A DNA stretch of 64,000 bases from Clostridiales bacterium (GCA_012718935.1 JAAYBH010000045.1:1-64000); one strand, 5' to 3'. Counted from the stretch's first letter, positions 39,701-49,245 are shown. Notes: generated by a model from the letters alone, not told the origin. Made by a program: numbers and translations.

Positions 39701-41197
39701 CTATATCATGGATTCAATAAGGTCGTGCTCAGACAGGGAGGCACTGCGTCCGTACTCTCTCTCGACCCGTCCATCTTTAATAATCAGAATTCTGTCGCTC
39801 ATGCCAAGCAGTTCCTGCAGCTCCTCAGATATCAGCACAATTGAGCAGCCATCTGCTTTGAGTCTGACGATAAGGTCATACATCGCACATTTGACTCCAA
39901 TGTCGACCCCTCGGGTTGGGCAGTCTAGTATCAGGATTTTTGAGTCGTTGCCGATCCATTTGGAAAAGACAACCTTTTGCTTATTGCCGCCCGACAAGAA
40001 CCGTACCTGCTGACTATGCGATGCACATTTAATGGCCAATTCCCTCACCATATCATCCGCAAGACGATTTTCTGTTTTCGGCGATATCAGATGGCCTGGA
40101 ATCTTCTTTTTCAGTGCCGAAGCAACGATGTTATCTCTAATGGATGCTCTGAGCATCAGCGCTTCCTGATCCCTGTTTTTTGATACATATCCGATGCCGT
40201 TATCAACAGCAACCTCAGGGTTGTTTATCAGGGTGCCGTCTGCGAGCCGGACGCGACCCGATATCGCCTTATCCAATCCGAAGAGCAGTCGTCCCAACTC
40301 ATGCATGCCGCTGTCCGACAATCCCCCGATCCCAAGGATCTCACCCTTGCGCAACTCGATATTCACGTTCTCAATAACCTCGGCTCCGCAGAGGTTTTCA
40401 GCGCTCAGGACAGCTTCTCCTGTATCGGTGGCATCATAATCGACTCTGTACATATTATCTTTGATTTCCCTGCCGACCATCATTGACCTGATCAGTTCAA
40501 CTGAGAATTCGTCTTTATTCAGCGACCCTATGATCTTTCCGTCCCGCAGTACAGTCAGTTTCGTGCATACCGTCATGAGCTCTTCAAGATCATGGGTGAT
40601 AAAGACGACGCCCTTCTCTTCCTGGCGAAGCTTCTCCATAACTGCATACATCAAGGTACGCCCGCGCATGGATATCGCCGTTGTCGTCTCATCAAGGATA
40701 AAAACAGACGGTTTATCGACCATTGCCTTTGCAAGCTCGACGATTTTCCGATCCTCAAAACTGAGCATTCCTACAGGAATCGCTGGGGAAATTGTCAGCT
40801 CGCCGATGTTCTCCAATGCTTCCGAAGCGCTTTTTATCATTTTCTTTTTATGCACGATCCCAAGTTTGGAAAACAGGCGTTCTTTACCCAAAAAAATGTT
40901 TTCTGCCACACTCAGCTCCGGCACAGTACCCATCTCCTGTACAACCATTGAAACGCCCAGTTCTTGAGCGTTCACAACGTTCAATGGCCTGTAAGGAAGG
41001 CCGGATTTCTCCATAGTCCCCTCATAGTGCTGCAGGATGCCCGCCATGATTGATGTCAGCGTCGATTTCCCTGAACCGTTCTCGCCGACAAGCCCGTGAA
41101 TCTCGCCTTTACGGAGTTCAAAATCGACGCCATCCAACGCCTTAATCGGCCCGAATAATATTTTTATGTCCTGTACACGCAGCAGGATATCGTTCAT
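39701..41197 (-). CDS. sugar ABC transporter ATP-binding protein, duplicated ATPase
   Basis: GLVGENGSGKSTLTSIMAG; VRFLSGGNKQKVVFSKWIG; ILILDCPTRGVDIGVK. Confidence 0.93.
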   Translation of the reverse strand: MNDILLRVQDIKILFGPIKALDGVDFELRKGEIHGLVGENGSGKSTLTSIMAGILQHYEGTMEKSGLPYRPLNVVNAQELGVSMVVQEMGTVPELSVAENIFLGKERLFSKLGIVHKKKMIKSASEALENIGELTISPAIPVGMLSFEDRKIVELAKAMVDKPSVFILDETTTAISMRGRTLMYAVMEKLRQEEKGVVFITHDLEELMTVCTKLTVLRDGKIIGSLNKDEFSVELIRSMMVGREIKDNMYRVDYDATDTGEAVLSAENLCGAEVIENVNIELRKGEILGIGGLSDSGMHELGRLLFGLDKAISGRVRLADGTLINNPEVAVDNGIGYVSKNRDQEALMLRASIRDNIVASALKKKIPGHLISPKTENRLADDMVRELAIKCASHSQQVRFLSGGNKQKVVFSKWIGNDSKILILDCPTRGVDIGVKCAMYDLIVRLKADGCSIVLISEELQELLGMSDRILIIKDGRVEREYGRSASLSEHDLIESMI

Positions 41198-41242
41198 ATC
41201 TGTTGCCCCTATCGCTCTGTTGCCATCGTTATGCGTACTAAA

Positions 41243-41286
41243 AACCAGGCCTCTATCATGTTATCAACTTGAACTTGATAGAGACC
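41243..41286 (-). terminator. terminator downstream of LysR gene
   Basis: GG.CTCTATCA...TGATAGAG.CC stem; on the minus strand followed by TGGTTTTTAG. Confidence 0.75.
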
Positions 41287-41315
41287 CTACTATTCATATT
41301 AACTTGTCGGTGTCC

Positions 41316-42218
41316 TTATGTAAAATCGATTTCTTCTATGAGCTCATAAACAGATAGGAAGAGCGGTATGCAAGGATTGTCGTTTTTTTGGTTCCAGGCG
41401 ACCACCATCTCCATGGGAAACAAGTCTCTGAGCCGCACCATCGTCATGCGCGGATTGAATGCGGCCGTATTGTTTTCGCTGCCGACAGCGACTCCTCTGC
41501 CTGATTCCAAATAAAGCGTCTGTGCGTTGACATCTGCAGCATCTAAAACGTTCGGAGTAAATCCGGCTTTCTTGCATTCCTGCATCAGCATTGCGTTAAG
41601 TACCGGAGATTCTTTGGCCGAAATATTAATAAAGGTTTCATCGCAAAAATCAATCAATGACAGACCTTCCTTGTGTGCAAGAGGATGTCTGGCGTTTAGG
41701 ATCAGCACGGATTCAATGTTGTAAAGCTTATGGTAATTCAGCCAGCCCCTGTCAATCACATCAATTTTCAGAGCAAAAGAGAGGTCGAGAGTATTCTCGT
41801 ACAGCCACTGTATCAGTTCCCTGTGGCTGCCCCGGCGCAGCAACAATTCAATGTTGGGATACTTCTGTTGAAACCGGTCAAACAGTATCAAGGTCCGCTC
41901 GTCAATCCGGTCGGCGCCGCTGAGCCCGATACGCAATGTGCCTGCCTTGCCCTGCTGGATAATTTTTGCCTTCTGCAGCAGATGGTCGAACTGTTCATGC
42001 AAATTTTTTAAGCCTTCATAAAGAACAGCCCCGGCCGGTGTCAGGAGCGTATCCTTCCGCTTGTTGTTGCGGACGAACAGCTCAACACCCCATTCCTCCT
42101 CCAACGTCAGAATATTATGGCTGAACGCCGGCTGAGAAATGAACATTTCTGCCGCACTCTCGGTAAAATTGAGGTTCTGAGCCGCCTTCAGGAAACACAA
42201 GATTTGCATTGAGTTCAT
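41316..42218 (-). CDS. LysR-family transcriptional regulator
   Basis: N-terminal HTH: MQILCFLKAAQNLNFTESAAEMFISQPAFSHNILTLEEEWGVELFVRNNK. Confidence 0.93.
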   Translation of the reverse strand: MNSMQILCFLKAAQNLNFTESAAEMFISQPAFSHNILTLEEEWGVELFVRNNKRKDTLLTPAGAVLYEGLKNLHEQFDHLLQKAKIIQQGKAGTLRIGLSGADRIDERTLILFDRFQQKYPNIELLLRRGSHRELIQWLYENTLDLSFALKIDVIDRGWLNYHKLYNIESVLILNARHPLAHKEGLSLIDFCDETFINISAKESPVLNAMLMQECKKAGFTPNVLDAADVNAQTLYLESGRGVAVGSENNTAAFNPRMTMVRLRDLFPMEMVVAWNQKNDNPCIPLFLSVYELIEEIDFT

Positions 42219-42363
42219 GTTAACGCCTCCAACATTGTCTAATGACCGTTATTACCCTCATAATAAGATAATTACATTGATCTCACTATAAGTCAAGTCT
42301 CTTCTGTCATGATGGATGATGTCTTTGCTCCCTTATCACGCGGTGTTTACATATACGCCAAAG

Positions 42364-42392
42364 CGTCCTATAACCACTAGGGTTACAGGACG
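42364..42392 (-). repeat. hairpin repeat copy 1 (terminator-like) downstream of BKACE gene
   Basis: cgtcctataaccactagggttacaggacg; near-identical to 49246-49274. Confidence 0.75.
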
Positions 42393-42430
42393 TTTTGAAT
42401 GAATTGGAAAAGGCGGGGTCGATTTCCAGA

Positions 42431-43294
42431 TTATTTCCCGAGCCCCAGAATCGCCCGCGCCTCGCTGGGCGTGGCGACCTCGCAGGTAAACTCCTCGATA
42501 ATGCGCCTTGCGCGGGCGACAAACTGCATGTTGCTGTCGGCGATAACGCCTTTTCTGTACAACACGTTATCCTCCATGCCCACGCGGATATTCCCGCCCA
42601 TGGCAATCGCCGCATAGAGTATTTCCATCGCGCCGGCGCCCACGCCGAAGGCCGACCAGGTGGAGCCTGGGGCGACGGCGTCCATCGTGTCCTTCATGAA
42701 CACCAGATTCTTCGTCGTGGCCGCAATGCCCCCCGGCACGCCCATGCAGAACTGGAAATGGCACGGCGTCTTCAGGATGCCCTTCTTGATATAGTACCCT
42801 GCGTTGTAGATCATCCCGGGGTCAAAGACCTCGATTTCCGGCTTCACACCGGCTTCCTGTGCCATCAGACCCAGCTTTTCCAAGAATTGCGGATTATTCT
42901 CGAAGACGGCGTTGTGCTGCCAGTTCATCGATCCGCAGTCATAAGAGCACATCTCCGGCTTCAGCTCGTAGAAGGGCCGCAGTCTGTCTTCTTCCTTCAG
43001 GTTCACGCCGCCCGAGGTTGTAATGTTGAGGATAATGTCGCAATCACGCCGCGCGCGGACGAGCCGTACCGTCTCCTCGAACTTCTCGAAGACCATCGCC
43101 GCTTTTCCGTTGTCGTCGCGGCAGTGGATATGCGCGACGGCCGCGCCTTCCTTCCAGCAGTTGTAAATCTCCTCGGCGATCTCAAGGGGCTCGATGGGCA
43201 CGTTCGGCGTGTTTTCCTTCGTCGGCCACGCCCCCGTTGTCGCGACGGTGATGATCCGCTTGTTTTTTAAATCTGCCATACTGGTGTACTCCAT
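42431..43294 (-). CDS. BKACE (beta-keto acid cleavage enzyme, DUF849) family; candidate triacetate-cleaving enzyme
   Basis: VAHIHCRDDNGKAA Zn-ligand motif; GGNIRVGMEDNVLYRKG hallmark; ITTSGG. Confidence 0.92.
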   Translation of the reverse strand: MEYTSMADLKNKRIITVATTGAWPTKENTPNVPIEPLEIAEEIYNCWKEGAAVAHIHCRDDNGKAAMVFEKFEETVRLVRARRDCDIILNITTSGGVNLKEEDRLRPFYELKPEMCSYDCGSMNWQHNAVFENNPQFLEKLGLMAQEAGVKPEIEVFDPGMIYNAGYYIKKGILKTPCHFQFCMGVPGGIAATTKNLVFMKDTMDAVAPGSTWSAFGVGAGAMEILYAAIAMGGNIRVGMEDNVLYRKGVIADSNMQFVARARRIIEEFTCEVATPSEARAILGLGK

Positions 43295-43313
43295 TTCATT
43301 AGAAAAGCCTTTA

Positions 43314-43383
43314 TGTCATTCCCGCGAAAGCGGTAATCTACTTTATACGGCGAGTGTGGTTTCCCGCCTGCGCGGGAATGACA
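43314..43383. mobile_element. MITE/REP-like palindromic element
   Basis: Terminal inverted repeat TGTCATTCCCGC ... GCGGGAATGACA; spurious frames give the familiar CHSRESGN...RLRGND and CHSRAGGK...RFRGND peptides of a widespread bacterial repeat. Confidence 0.75.
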
Positions 43384-43391
43384 GTTGTGCC

Positions 43392-44363
43392 TCAGATATT
43401 CCCTCCGTAGGTATAGGTTCGCGTCGGCACGTCGTTCAAGTCGCTTTCGTCGATCTCCGCAACGCAGCGCACCATGGATCCGTCGCCCAGGTACCACCGC
43501 AGCGGGAAGCAGAAAAACCGGAAGCGTTTGCCCGAGACCTTGTCCAGATCCCCGCCAAGATTCTCCACGCCCACGATACCGTGACCCAGCATCTGCTTGT
43601 GGCAGGGCTCCCAGGTGCCCCAGCAGCCGATGGCCTCCAGATCCCCGAACTTCTTCATGTACGCTTCCTGCCCGTGAAGCTTGATGTACAGCTCCCTGTC
43701 GAATTCGGCGTATGCTTCCTCGCCAAACTGTTCAATGTACTCCTCGGTGATCGGCCGGCCTGTCGCGCCAAGGAGATTCATCCGCGTCATGCCGTTGTTG
43801 CCCATCGCCGTGTGCAGCGGATGATCCAGCGCCTGGCTGTCCATCGCCACGCATTTGACCTTGTGCTCCACAAACCATTTGCCGGCTTCGACGCCGGTGC
43901 CGCAGCTGTAGTGATAGTACTCCTTGGAATCGTCGAACAACCGGTGCATACCCGTGTTCAGGCATATCACCATGCCCTCCAGCTCACCTGGTTTGATGCC
44001 GACTTTTTCACAGGCCGCTTCCAGATGCTTCGGACCGATGAGCCCCCAGCGCTCGATTTCAATGGGCAGGCAGACGGCGTCGCCCGTATAGGCGTCGACG
44101 GGCATTTCGTGGGTATAGCGGGCGCGCCGGCCGTCAAACTCCCGCTCCATCACGTGGCGCGGCGCGTCGGCGTGCGTCCCTGTGTGCATGGTGCAGGTGA
44201 CCTTCTGCGTCAGAACGCCGCCCTTGGCCATGGTGTGCGTGTTGTCAATGACCGGCTTGTCAAAATACGGCCAGCGGGGAATTTCCGCGCTGAACGGGTG
44301 TGACAGATCCACAAATACTTTCTTTCCCATATATATTCCTCCTGTATTCTCGTTGTTTTTCAT
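43392..44363 (-). CDS. cyclase-family (kynurenine formamidase-like) metal-dependent hydrolase; candidate dihydrophloroglucinol cyclohydrolase
   Basis: MHTGTHADAPRHV (HxGTHxDxPxH) metal-binding motif; extended C-terminus. Confidence 0.88.
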   Translation of the reverse strand: MKNNENTGGIYMGKKVFVDLSHPFSAEIPRWPYFDKPVIDNTHTMAKGGVLTQKVTCTMHTGTHADAPRHVMEREFDGRRARYTHEMPVDAYTGDAVCLPIEIERWGLIGPKHLEAACEKVGIKPGELEGMVICLNTGMHRLFDDSKEYYHYSCGTGVEAGKWFVEHKVKCVAMDSQALDHPLHTAMGNNGMTRMNLLGATGRPITEEYIEQFGEEAYAEFDRELYIKLHGQEAYMKKFGDLEAIGCWGTWEPCHKQMLGHGIVGVENLGGDLDKVSGKRFRFFCFPLRWYLGDGSMVRCVAEIDESDLNDVPTRTYTYGGNI

Positions 44364-44372
44364 CGTGCCGTT

Positions 44373-44441
44373 GGGCGGACACAGGGGTCCGCCCTATAGC
44401 CTATATACCTTATTCCGTAGCGACCGACCCCCATGTCGGTC
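44373..44441. repeat. two adjacent intercistronic hairpins
   Basis: GGGCGGAC/GTCCGCCC (44373-44394) and GACCGAC/GTCGGTC (44422-44441) between cyclase and dehydrogenase genes. Confidence 0.75.
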
Positions 44442-44451
44442 CGAAACACGG

Positions 44452-45381
44452 CTATTTCCCGTACAGCACATTTATCAGGTACGTGTTCAGGTCGTCCTTC
44501 ACTGCCTGCATCTCCTCCGGCGTCCAGCTCCGAAAGCCTTTGCCCGTCTTGAAGCCCAGGTCTCCGGTATCGCGCAGTTCTCTGAGAATCGGGGACGGCT
44601 TATCGGAAGATTCCAGAAACGGCAGTATGTAATCGTGGATGCTGTACGTCAGGTCGGTGCCGACCATGTCCGCGTTTTCAAGCGGTCCCAATTGCGGCAG
44701 ACGCAGGCCGAAGGAGTACTTCACCGCCATGTCCACCGTCTCGGCGTCGGCGATGCCGTTCTCGACGATGGAGATCGCCTCCCGCCACAGGGCGTGCTGC
44801 ATCCTGTTGGCGACAAAGCCCGGCACATCCTTTTGACACAGGACAGGTTTCTTGCCGGCGGATACCAGAAGCGCCATAACGGTCTCCGCCGTCTCATCGG
44901 ATGTCGCGTCTGATTTGACGACCTCTACAAGCGGTATCAGGTGCGCCGGATTCCAGAAATGGGTGCCGGCAAACCGTGTGCGGCATTTCAGTTCCGCGCT
45001 GATCTCGGAAGGGCTCATAACGGAGGTGTTGGTGCAGAAGATGGCGTCCTCCCTGCAGAGCGTCTCCAGCGCGGCAAATGTCCGCCGCTTCACCGCCATG
45101 TCCTCGTACACGGCTTCAATCACAAGGTCGGCGTCCCTGACGGGCGCACTGCCCATATCTGTCGTAAAGACGATCCGGTTCAGACGGCTTTCAAGCTCAG
45201 CTTCCGTGATGACGCTGTGCTCAATAAGCTGCCGGCAATTCGCCCTGATACCCGCGCGTATGTCTGTTTCGGCGATGTCGGTGACGACGACCTTCAGCGC
45301 CGGGTTTGCCGTAAGGACAAAGGCGATATTTTTGCCCATCATCCCCCCGCCGACGACGAGGACGTTTTTAATGCTTTTCAT
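44452..45381 (-). CDS. 3-hydroxyacyl-CoA dehydrogenase-family protein; candidate 3-hydroxy-5-oxohexanoate dehydrogenase
   Basis: NVLVVGGGMMGKNIAFVL; DLVIEAVYEDMAVKRRTFAALE; FAGTHFWNPAHLIPLVEVV; PGFVANRMQHALWREA. Confidence 0.9.
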   Translation of the reverse strand: MKSIKNVLVVGGGMMGKNIAFVLTANPALKVVVTDIAETDIRAGIRANCRQLIEHSVITEAELESRLNRIVFTTDMGSAPVRDADLVIEAVYEDMAVKRRTFAALETLCREDAIFCTNTSVMSPSEISAELKCRTRFAGTHFWNPAHLIPLVEVVKSDATSDETAETVMALLVSAGKKPVLCQKDVPGFVANRMQHALWREAISIVENGIADAETVDMAVKYSFGLRLPQLGPLENADMVGTDLTYSIHDYILPFLESSDKPSPILRELRDTGDLGFKTGKGFRSWTPEEMQAVKDDLNTYLINVLYGK

Positions 45382-45393
45382 ATCAAAAGCGAC

Positions 45394-46194
45394 CTAACAG
45401 GCCCAGTAGCCGCCGGTAGCGTCATAGTTGCCGCCGGTGAGGAAGTCCGATGCCGGAGAAGCCAGGAACGTCGCCAGACCGACAAAGTCCTGCACCTCGC
45501 CCAGCCGCCCGATGGGCAGGCGCTTGAGGAAGTTCTGGTAGACGGCCGATTCGGGATCGAACATCCACTCGGTGAGATCGGAGCGGAACACCGTGGGATT
45601 GATCGTGTTGACGTTGATATGATACGGCGCCAGATCACTGGCCATTGACTGGATCATCAGATCGCAACCGCCCTTGGAGGCGCAGTAACCCGTATATCCC
45701 TTCATGCCCATTTTGCTGCGGGCGGACGAGGTGACGACGAGTTTGCCCCCCTTGTTCTGGGCTACCATCTGCTCGGCCGCGGCCTTGCAGACCACATAGA
45801 CGCTCTTAAGGTCTGCGTCCATGATCTTCTGCCACTCCTCCACGCTCTGCTCCAGGATACCTTTCGGCGCGTTGAAGCCATGGCAGACTGTCAGAATGTT
45901 CAGCTCTCCGTATGTCTTGACGGCAAATTCAACCGCCTTTTTCATGTCTGCCTCGACCGCCGGGTCTCCGGTAATGACGGCACAGTCGATGCCCTCAGCT
46001 TTGAATTCGGATTCAAGCGCTTTCAGCTTTTCCGTGTTGCGCGCCGTCATGACGACCTTGGCGCCCTGGTAGCCGTAGGCCTTGGAGACAGCCCCGCCGA
46101 GAGCGCCCGTGGCGCCAGTGACAAGCGCAACCTTACCCTTGATGCTGAACATCCCCTGTGCAAAATTCTTTTCGACTTTGATCAACGAAGCCAC
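45394..46194 (-). CDS. SDR-family oxidoreductase; candidate phloroglucinol reductase
   Basis: [41 protein letters not shown]. Confidence 0.9.
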   Translation of the reverse strand: MASLIKVEKNFAQGMFSIKGKVALVTGATGALGGAVSKAYGYQGAKVVMTARNTEKLKALESEFKAEGIDCAVITGDPAVEADMKKAVEFAVKTYGELNILTVCHGFNAPKGILEQSVEEWQKIMDADLKSVYVVCKAAAEQMVAQNKGGKLVVTSSARSKMGMKGYTGYCASKGGCDLMIQSMASDLAPYHINVNTINPTVFRSDLTEWMFDPESAVYQNFLKRLPIGRLGEVQDFVGLATFLASPASDFLTGGNYDATGGYWAC

Positions 46195-46204
46195 AACCTT
46201 TCGT

Positions 46205-47896
46205 CTATGATTTGTTCGGCTTTACGGGCCATTTTTCCCATGGCACATCCTCGGTGCTCAGCGTCATCTTATTGCCCTGATTCTTAACGATAATCCATTT
46301 CAGCCAGTTCTCGTTATCCGTTTCCGGATAATCCTCGCGCAGGAACCACCCGCGCGACTCCTTGCGCATCTGCGACGCACGGAACTGCATCTCGGCAGAC
46401 AGAACAGCAGCTTCGGCCTCGTGGCAGTTGAGCAGCTCATGGAAGTCATCCGCCTGCAGCATACCAAGCATTTCCTTGGCCTTTTCCACATAGCGTAAAG
46501 CCGTTTCAATGCGGTGTCCACTCATATAGACAGAACGCTCCATCGGACCAACCGCTTTCTGGATCATGCGCACAACATCCTTTGCCTTAACACCGTTTTC
46601 ACGCAGGATCGGCGCATATACCCGCTCAACACATGTTTCAACCTGCTTCTCATCAATTTGCGGGAGCACCGCTTTGGCGGCAATTTCGGCAGCGGTAGGC
46701 GCGCACATCATACCAGCAAAGACGGCATTCAAGATGCCCGAGCCGCGGTTGCGTCCCGGCGGGGCGGGAACGGCGCCAGGCGCTGCTGAACCGCAGTAGC
46801 TCACATCTCCAATGGCGAACAGACCGGGAATCGTCGTTTGCATGTCGTGTCCCACCTTGACCGGAGACTGCTCGCCGATCAGCATGGGACAGACTTCATT
46901 GTTATCGCCGTCCACTGCGCCGGCACGCTTGTGATTTAACTCCCAAAAACGCATTCCGTACGGGCGTTCCCACAGCATGCTCAAGGGTCCTCCACCCCCA
47001 TCGCCCTTCGGCCGCTCCTGTTTCAGGACGATAGGTCCGGTGTTTGCGGTCATCTGCTTGTACCATTCAGCAATAGCCGAACTGCTGATGTCCGGCTCGG
47101 GCCCGGTGCGGAAATTCTTGGTTACATGTTGGTCCAGCTTGTTATACATGAAGTTTTCGCCGTAGACGACCTCCGAATGGCTGTTGACCTTAACCAGCTG
47201 CGCAAAGTTGCCAAATTCGGTGTTTCGCATTTCGGCGCCGGCACGGTATGCTGCTGCGATCCCGTCGCCACGGCCGCTGCCCCACATAGGCCCGATCCGG
47301 TAGTTCTGACTGCCAGTTGCTAAGACGACGGCCTTCGCGTTGAAAGTATAGAACTTGCCGTCCAGAATGCTGTAACCCGTGGCGCCGGAAATTTTTCCGT
47401 CTGAGGTAAGCAGGTCGGATACCGCGACCTTATCCATGACTTTAACGCCCATTTTTTCAGCGGTCTGGCGGATCTTAAGCGTAACGTCCAGATCAATGCC
47501 GATGATCGCCGTCATCGGGCCGGTCGGTATGACGGCGTAACTCCCATCCTCGCGTTTTGGCACACGGGCACCCCACTGGACCAGCTTATCAAACATCAGG
47601 TTGTTCATGGAGACATATTTGACCATAAGCTCCTGGTCACCCAGGAAGCACCCGATGGTATTGGCATGATACGCGGCAAATTCCTCCGGCGTCACACGAC
47701 CCATATCGAAGTATTGTAGGACACCACCGCCCTTATTGGCCTTACCGGAATATCCGCATGTCTGCTTTTCAACAAGCAGAACACTGAGATTTGGGTTTTC
47801 TTCCTTAATTGCAACAGCAGCTGTCAAACCTGCAATTCCGCCGCCGACGATCAGTACATCGGAGGTCAGATTTTCTCGTCCGAATTTTGTTTCCAT
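46205..47896 (-). CDS. FAD-binding fumarate-reductase/AprA-like flavoprotein (shorter subfamily)
   Basis: [79 protein letters not shown]. Confidence 0.88.
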   Translation of the reverse strand: METKFGRENLTSDVLIVGGGIAGLTAAVAIKEENPNLSVLLVEKQTCGYSGKANKGGGVLQYFDMGRVTPEEFAAYHANTIGCFLGDQELMVKYVSMNNLMFDKLVQWGARVPKREDGSYAVIPTGPMTAIIGIDLDVTLKIRQTAEKMGVKVMDKVAVSDLLTSDGKISGATGYSILDGKFYTFNAKAVVLATGSQNYRIGPMWGSGRGDGIAAAYRAGAEMRNTEFGNFAQLVKVNSHSEVVYGENFMYNKLDQHVTKNFRTGPEPDISSSAIAEWYKQMTANTGPIVLKQERPKGDGGGGPLSMLWERPYGMRFWELNHKRAGAVDGDNNEVCPMLIGEQSPVKVGHDMQTTIPGLFAIGDVSYCGSAAPGAVPAPPGRNRGSGILNAVFAGMMCAPTAAEIAAKAVLPQIDEKQVETCVERVYAPILRENGVKAKDVVRMIQKAVGPMERSVYMSGHRIETALRYVEKAKEMLGMLQADDFHELLNCHEAEAAVLSAEMQFRASQMRKESRGWFLREDYPETDNENWLKWIIVKNQGNKMTLSTEDVPWEKWPVKPNKS

Positions 47897-47911
47897 TTAT
47901 CTTCCCCCTCC

Positions 47912-48157
47912 CTAGAGATAACGGTCGAAAGTCTGCAAGAGCTTTTCGCTCTCGTAGTTCGGAACAACCTCGATGCAGCCCTTCTTGCACATGGCCTCGC
48001 AATAGAAGCAATGTTCGCAGTCCTCAACGTATTTGAAAACCGGGCGTTTCTTTTCCTCATCCCACCGAATGACGTCCACAAAACAGGCCTTGTAGCAGAG
48101 CTTGCAGCCGACGCAGTTTTCCGGATTGAACCGGATTTGATGCTTTGTATCGATCAT
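47912..48157 (-). CDS. 4Fe-4S ferredoxin-type protein
   Basis: CVGCKLCYKACFVDV ... CEHCFYCEAMCKKGC. Confidence 0.88.
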   Translation of the reverse strand: MIDTKHQIRFNPENCVGCKLCYKACFVDVIRWDEEKKRPVFKYVEDCEHCFYCEAMCKKGCIEVVPNYESEKLLQTFDRYL

Positions 48158-48170
48158 GACTCAGTCCTCC

Positions 48171-48968
48171 TTAAAAGTTGTCCCGTTCTTCCGGGTAAAT
48201 CTTTGGCAGCAGAGCTGCGAGATTTGTAAATTCCTTGATGTTATGCAGATTGAGCGCACGAAGCGGGACATCGGGTATCACAACGCCGTCGGGAATCATT
48301 TTCACTGTCTGCCCTTTGATGCACGCATATCCCATCCAAAAACGGGTTCTGAGCTCCACGCCGCCCTCAATATCGCGTATAAAATGGCACATGATCGTGC
48401 CAGGACCGCCATGAGACATTCCGTGGGCGCAGACAATGGTCGAACAGGCGCTGGTGCCGATTTTTGAGACGTCAAAGCCCATATCACCGGGGTTCTTGAA
48501 ATTGATGATGATGTTTTCAGGGCCAAGTCCGCAATCTTCGTAGACCAGGTGGGTCGTATCCCAATACCGCTCCTTGTAACTGAGCATCCGGTCTCTCCCC
48601 TTCTCCTTCTGCAAGGATTCGGCGCGGTAGTGGTCTTCATGATCCCATATGGTGTAGCGGAGATTGTCCAGGCCGTGCCAGGCAAACCACCAGTCAAACA
48701 TTTCTGCTGTCACACCGGGCATTTTCACGAGATTGGAGACATATCCTGTCCCATCCGGCATGACGCAATAACCGATTTCCTCTTCAAAATATCCGGGTTC
48801 GAAAAGGCGGTTCCGATCCTTGGCGGGCAGCGCCTTCGAAGGGTTTAAGGGGCCGTTTAGCACCTTCTGATAATGCTCTGGCGGAGCGTCTGCCATTTCA
48901 TTCAGATAATACTTGTAATAGGATTTTTTCTTGTCTTCTTCAGTAACAGGAACTCGTTTTTTTTCCAT
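48171..48968 (-). CDS. DAPG/phloretin hydrolase-like (PhlG-family) protein 2
   Basis: MPGVTAEMFDWWFAWHGLDNLRYTIWDHEDHY, KERYWDT, LNLHNIKEFTNLAALLPKIY; paralog of 33622..34401. Confidence 0.75.
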   Translation of the reverse strand: MEKKRVPVTEEDKKKSYYKYYLNEMADAPPEHYQKVLNGPLNPSKALPAKDRNRLFEPGYFEEEIGYCVMPDGTGYVSNLVKMPGVTAEMFDWWFAWHGLDNLRYTIWDHEDHYRAESLQKEKGRDRMLSYKERYWDTTHLVYEDCGLGPENIIINFKNPGDMGFDVSKIGTSACSTIVCAHGMSHGGPGTIMCHFIRDIEGGVELRTRFWMGYACIKGQTVKMIPDGVVIPDVPLRALNLHNIKEFTNLAALLPKIYPEERDNF

Positions 48969-49041
48969 TTAGCAAACCATCCTTTCTCGAATGTTCATCT
49001 CCCATCGTTTTATCAACAACAGGATATCTCATTCTAATATA

Positions 49042-49090
49042 CCGAGTTGGTAACACCAAGTAAAATTGATATAATCTATGAGCTCATAAA
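49042..49090 (-). pseudogene. C-terminal remnant of a LysR-family gene
   Basis: Minus-strand read-through gives ...GSVYELIDYINFT, matching the end of the intact LysR (SVYELIEEIDFT*); DNA tatgagctcataaac identical to 41336-41350. Confidence 0.6.
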
Positions 49091-49129
49091 CGGAGCCAAG
49101 ATATGGCTGATTTGATTTCTAATCGGAAT

Positions 49130-49194
49130 GGGTTCTGCATCCGCCTTCGTAAACAAGCGCAACAAGAGTCTTTCGGTTTCAATGGTTTTATCAT
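49130..49194 (-). pseudogene. N-terminal remnant of a GNAT acetyltransferase, frameshifted near start
   Basis: Minus strand encodes TIETERLLLRLFTKADAEPI, the typical GNAT N-terminus; ATGATAAAAcc puts the start codon one base out of frame. Confidence 0.6.
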
Positions 49195-49245
49195 TGGCGC
49201 TGAACATAGGCTATGTACCATCTCATTTTGATTAATTATCCAAAG

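Noticed and set aside
43194-44303. 369-aa plus-strand ORF
   Set aside because: Antisense shadow of the cyclase and BKACE genes and translates the MITE-like repeat (CHSRESGN...RLRGND); no domain pattern.
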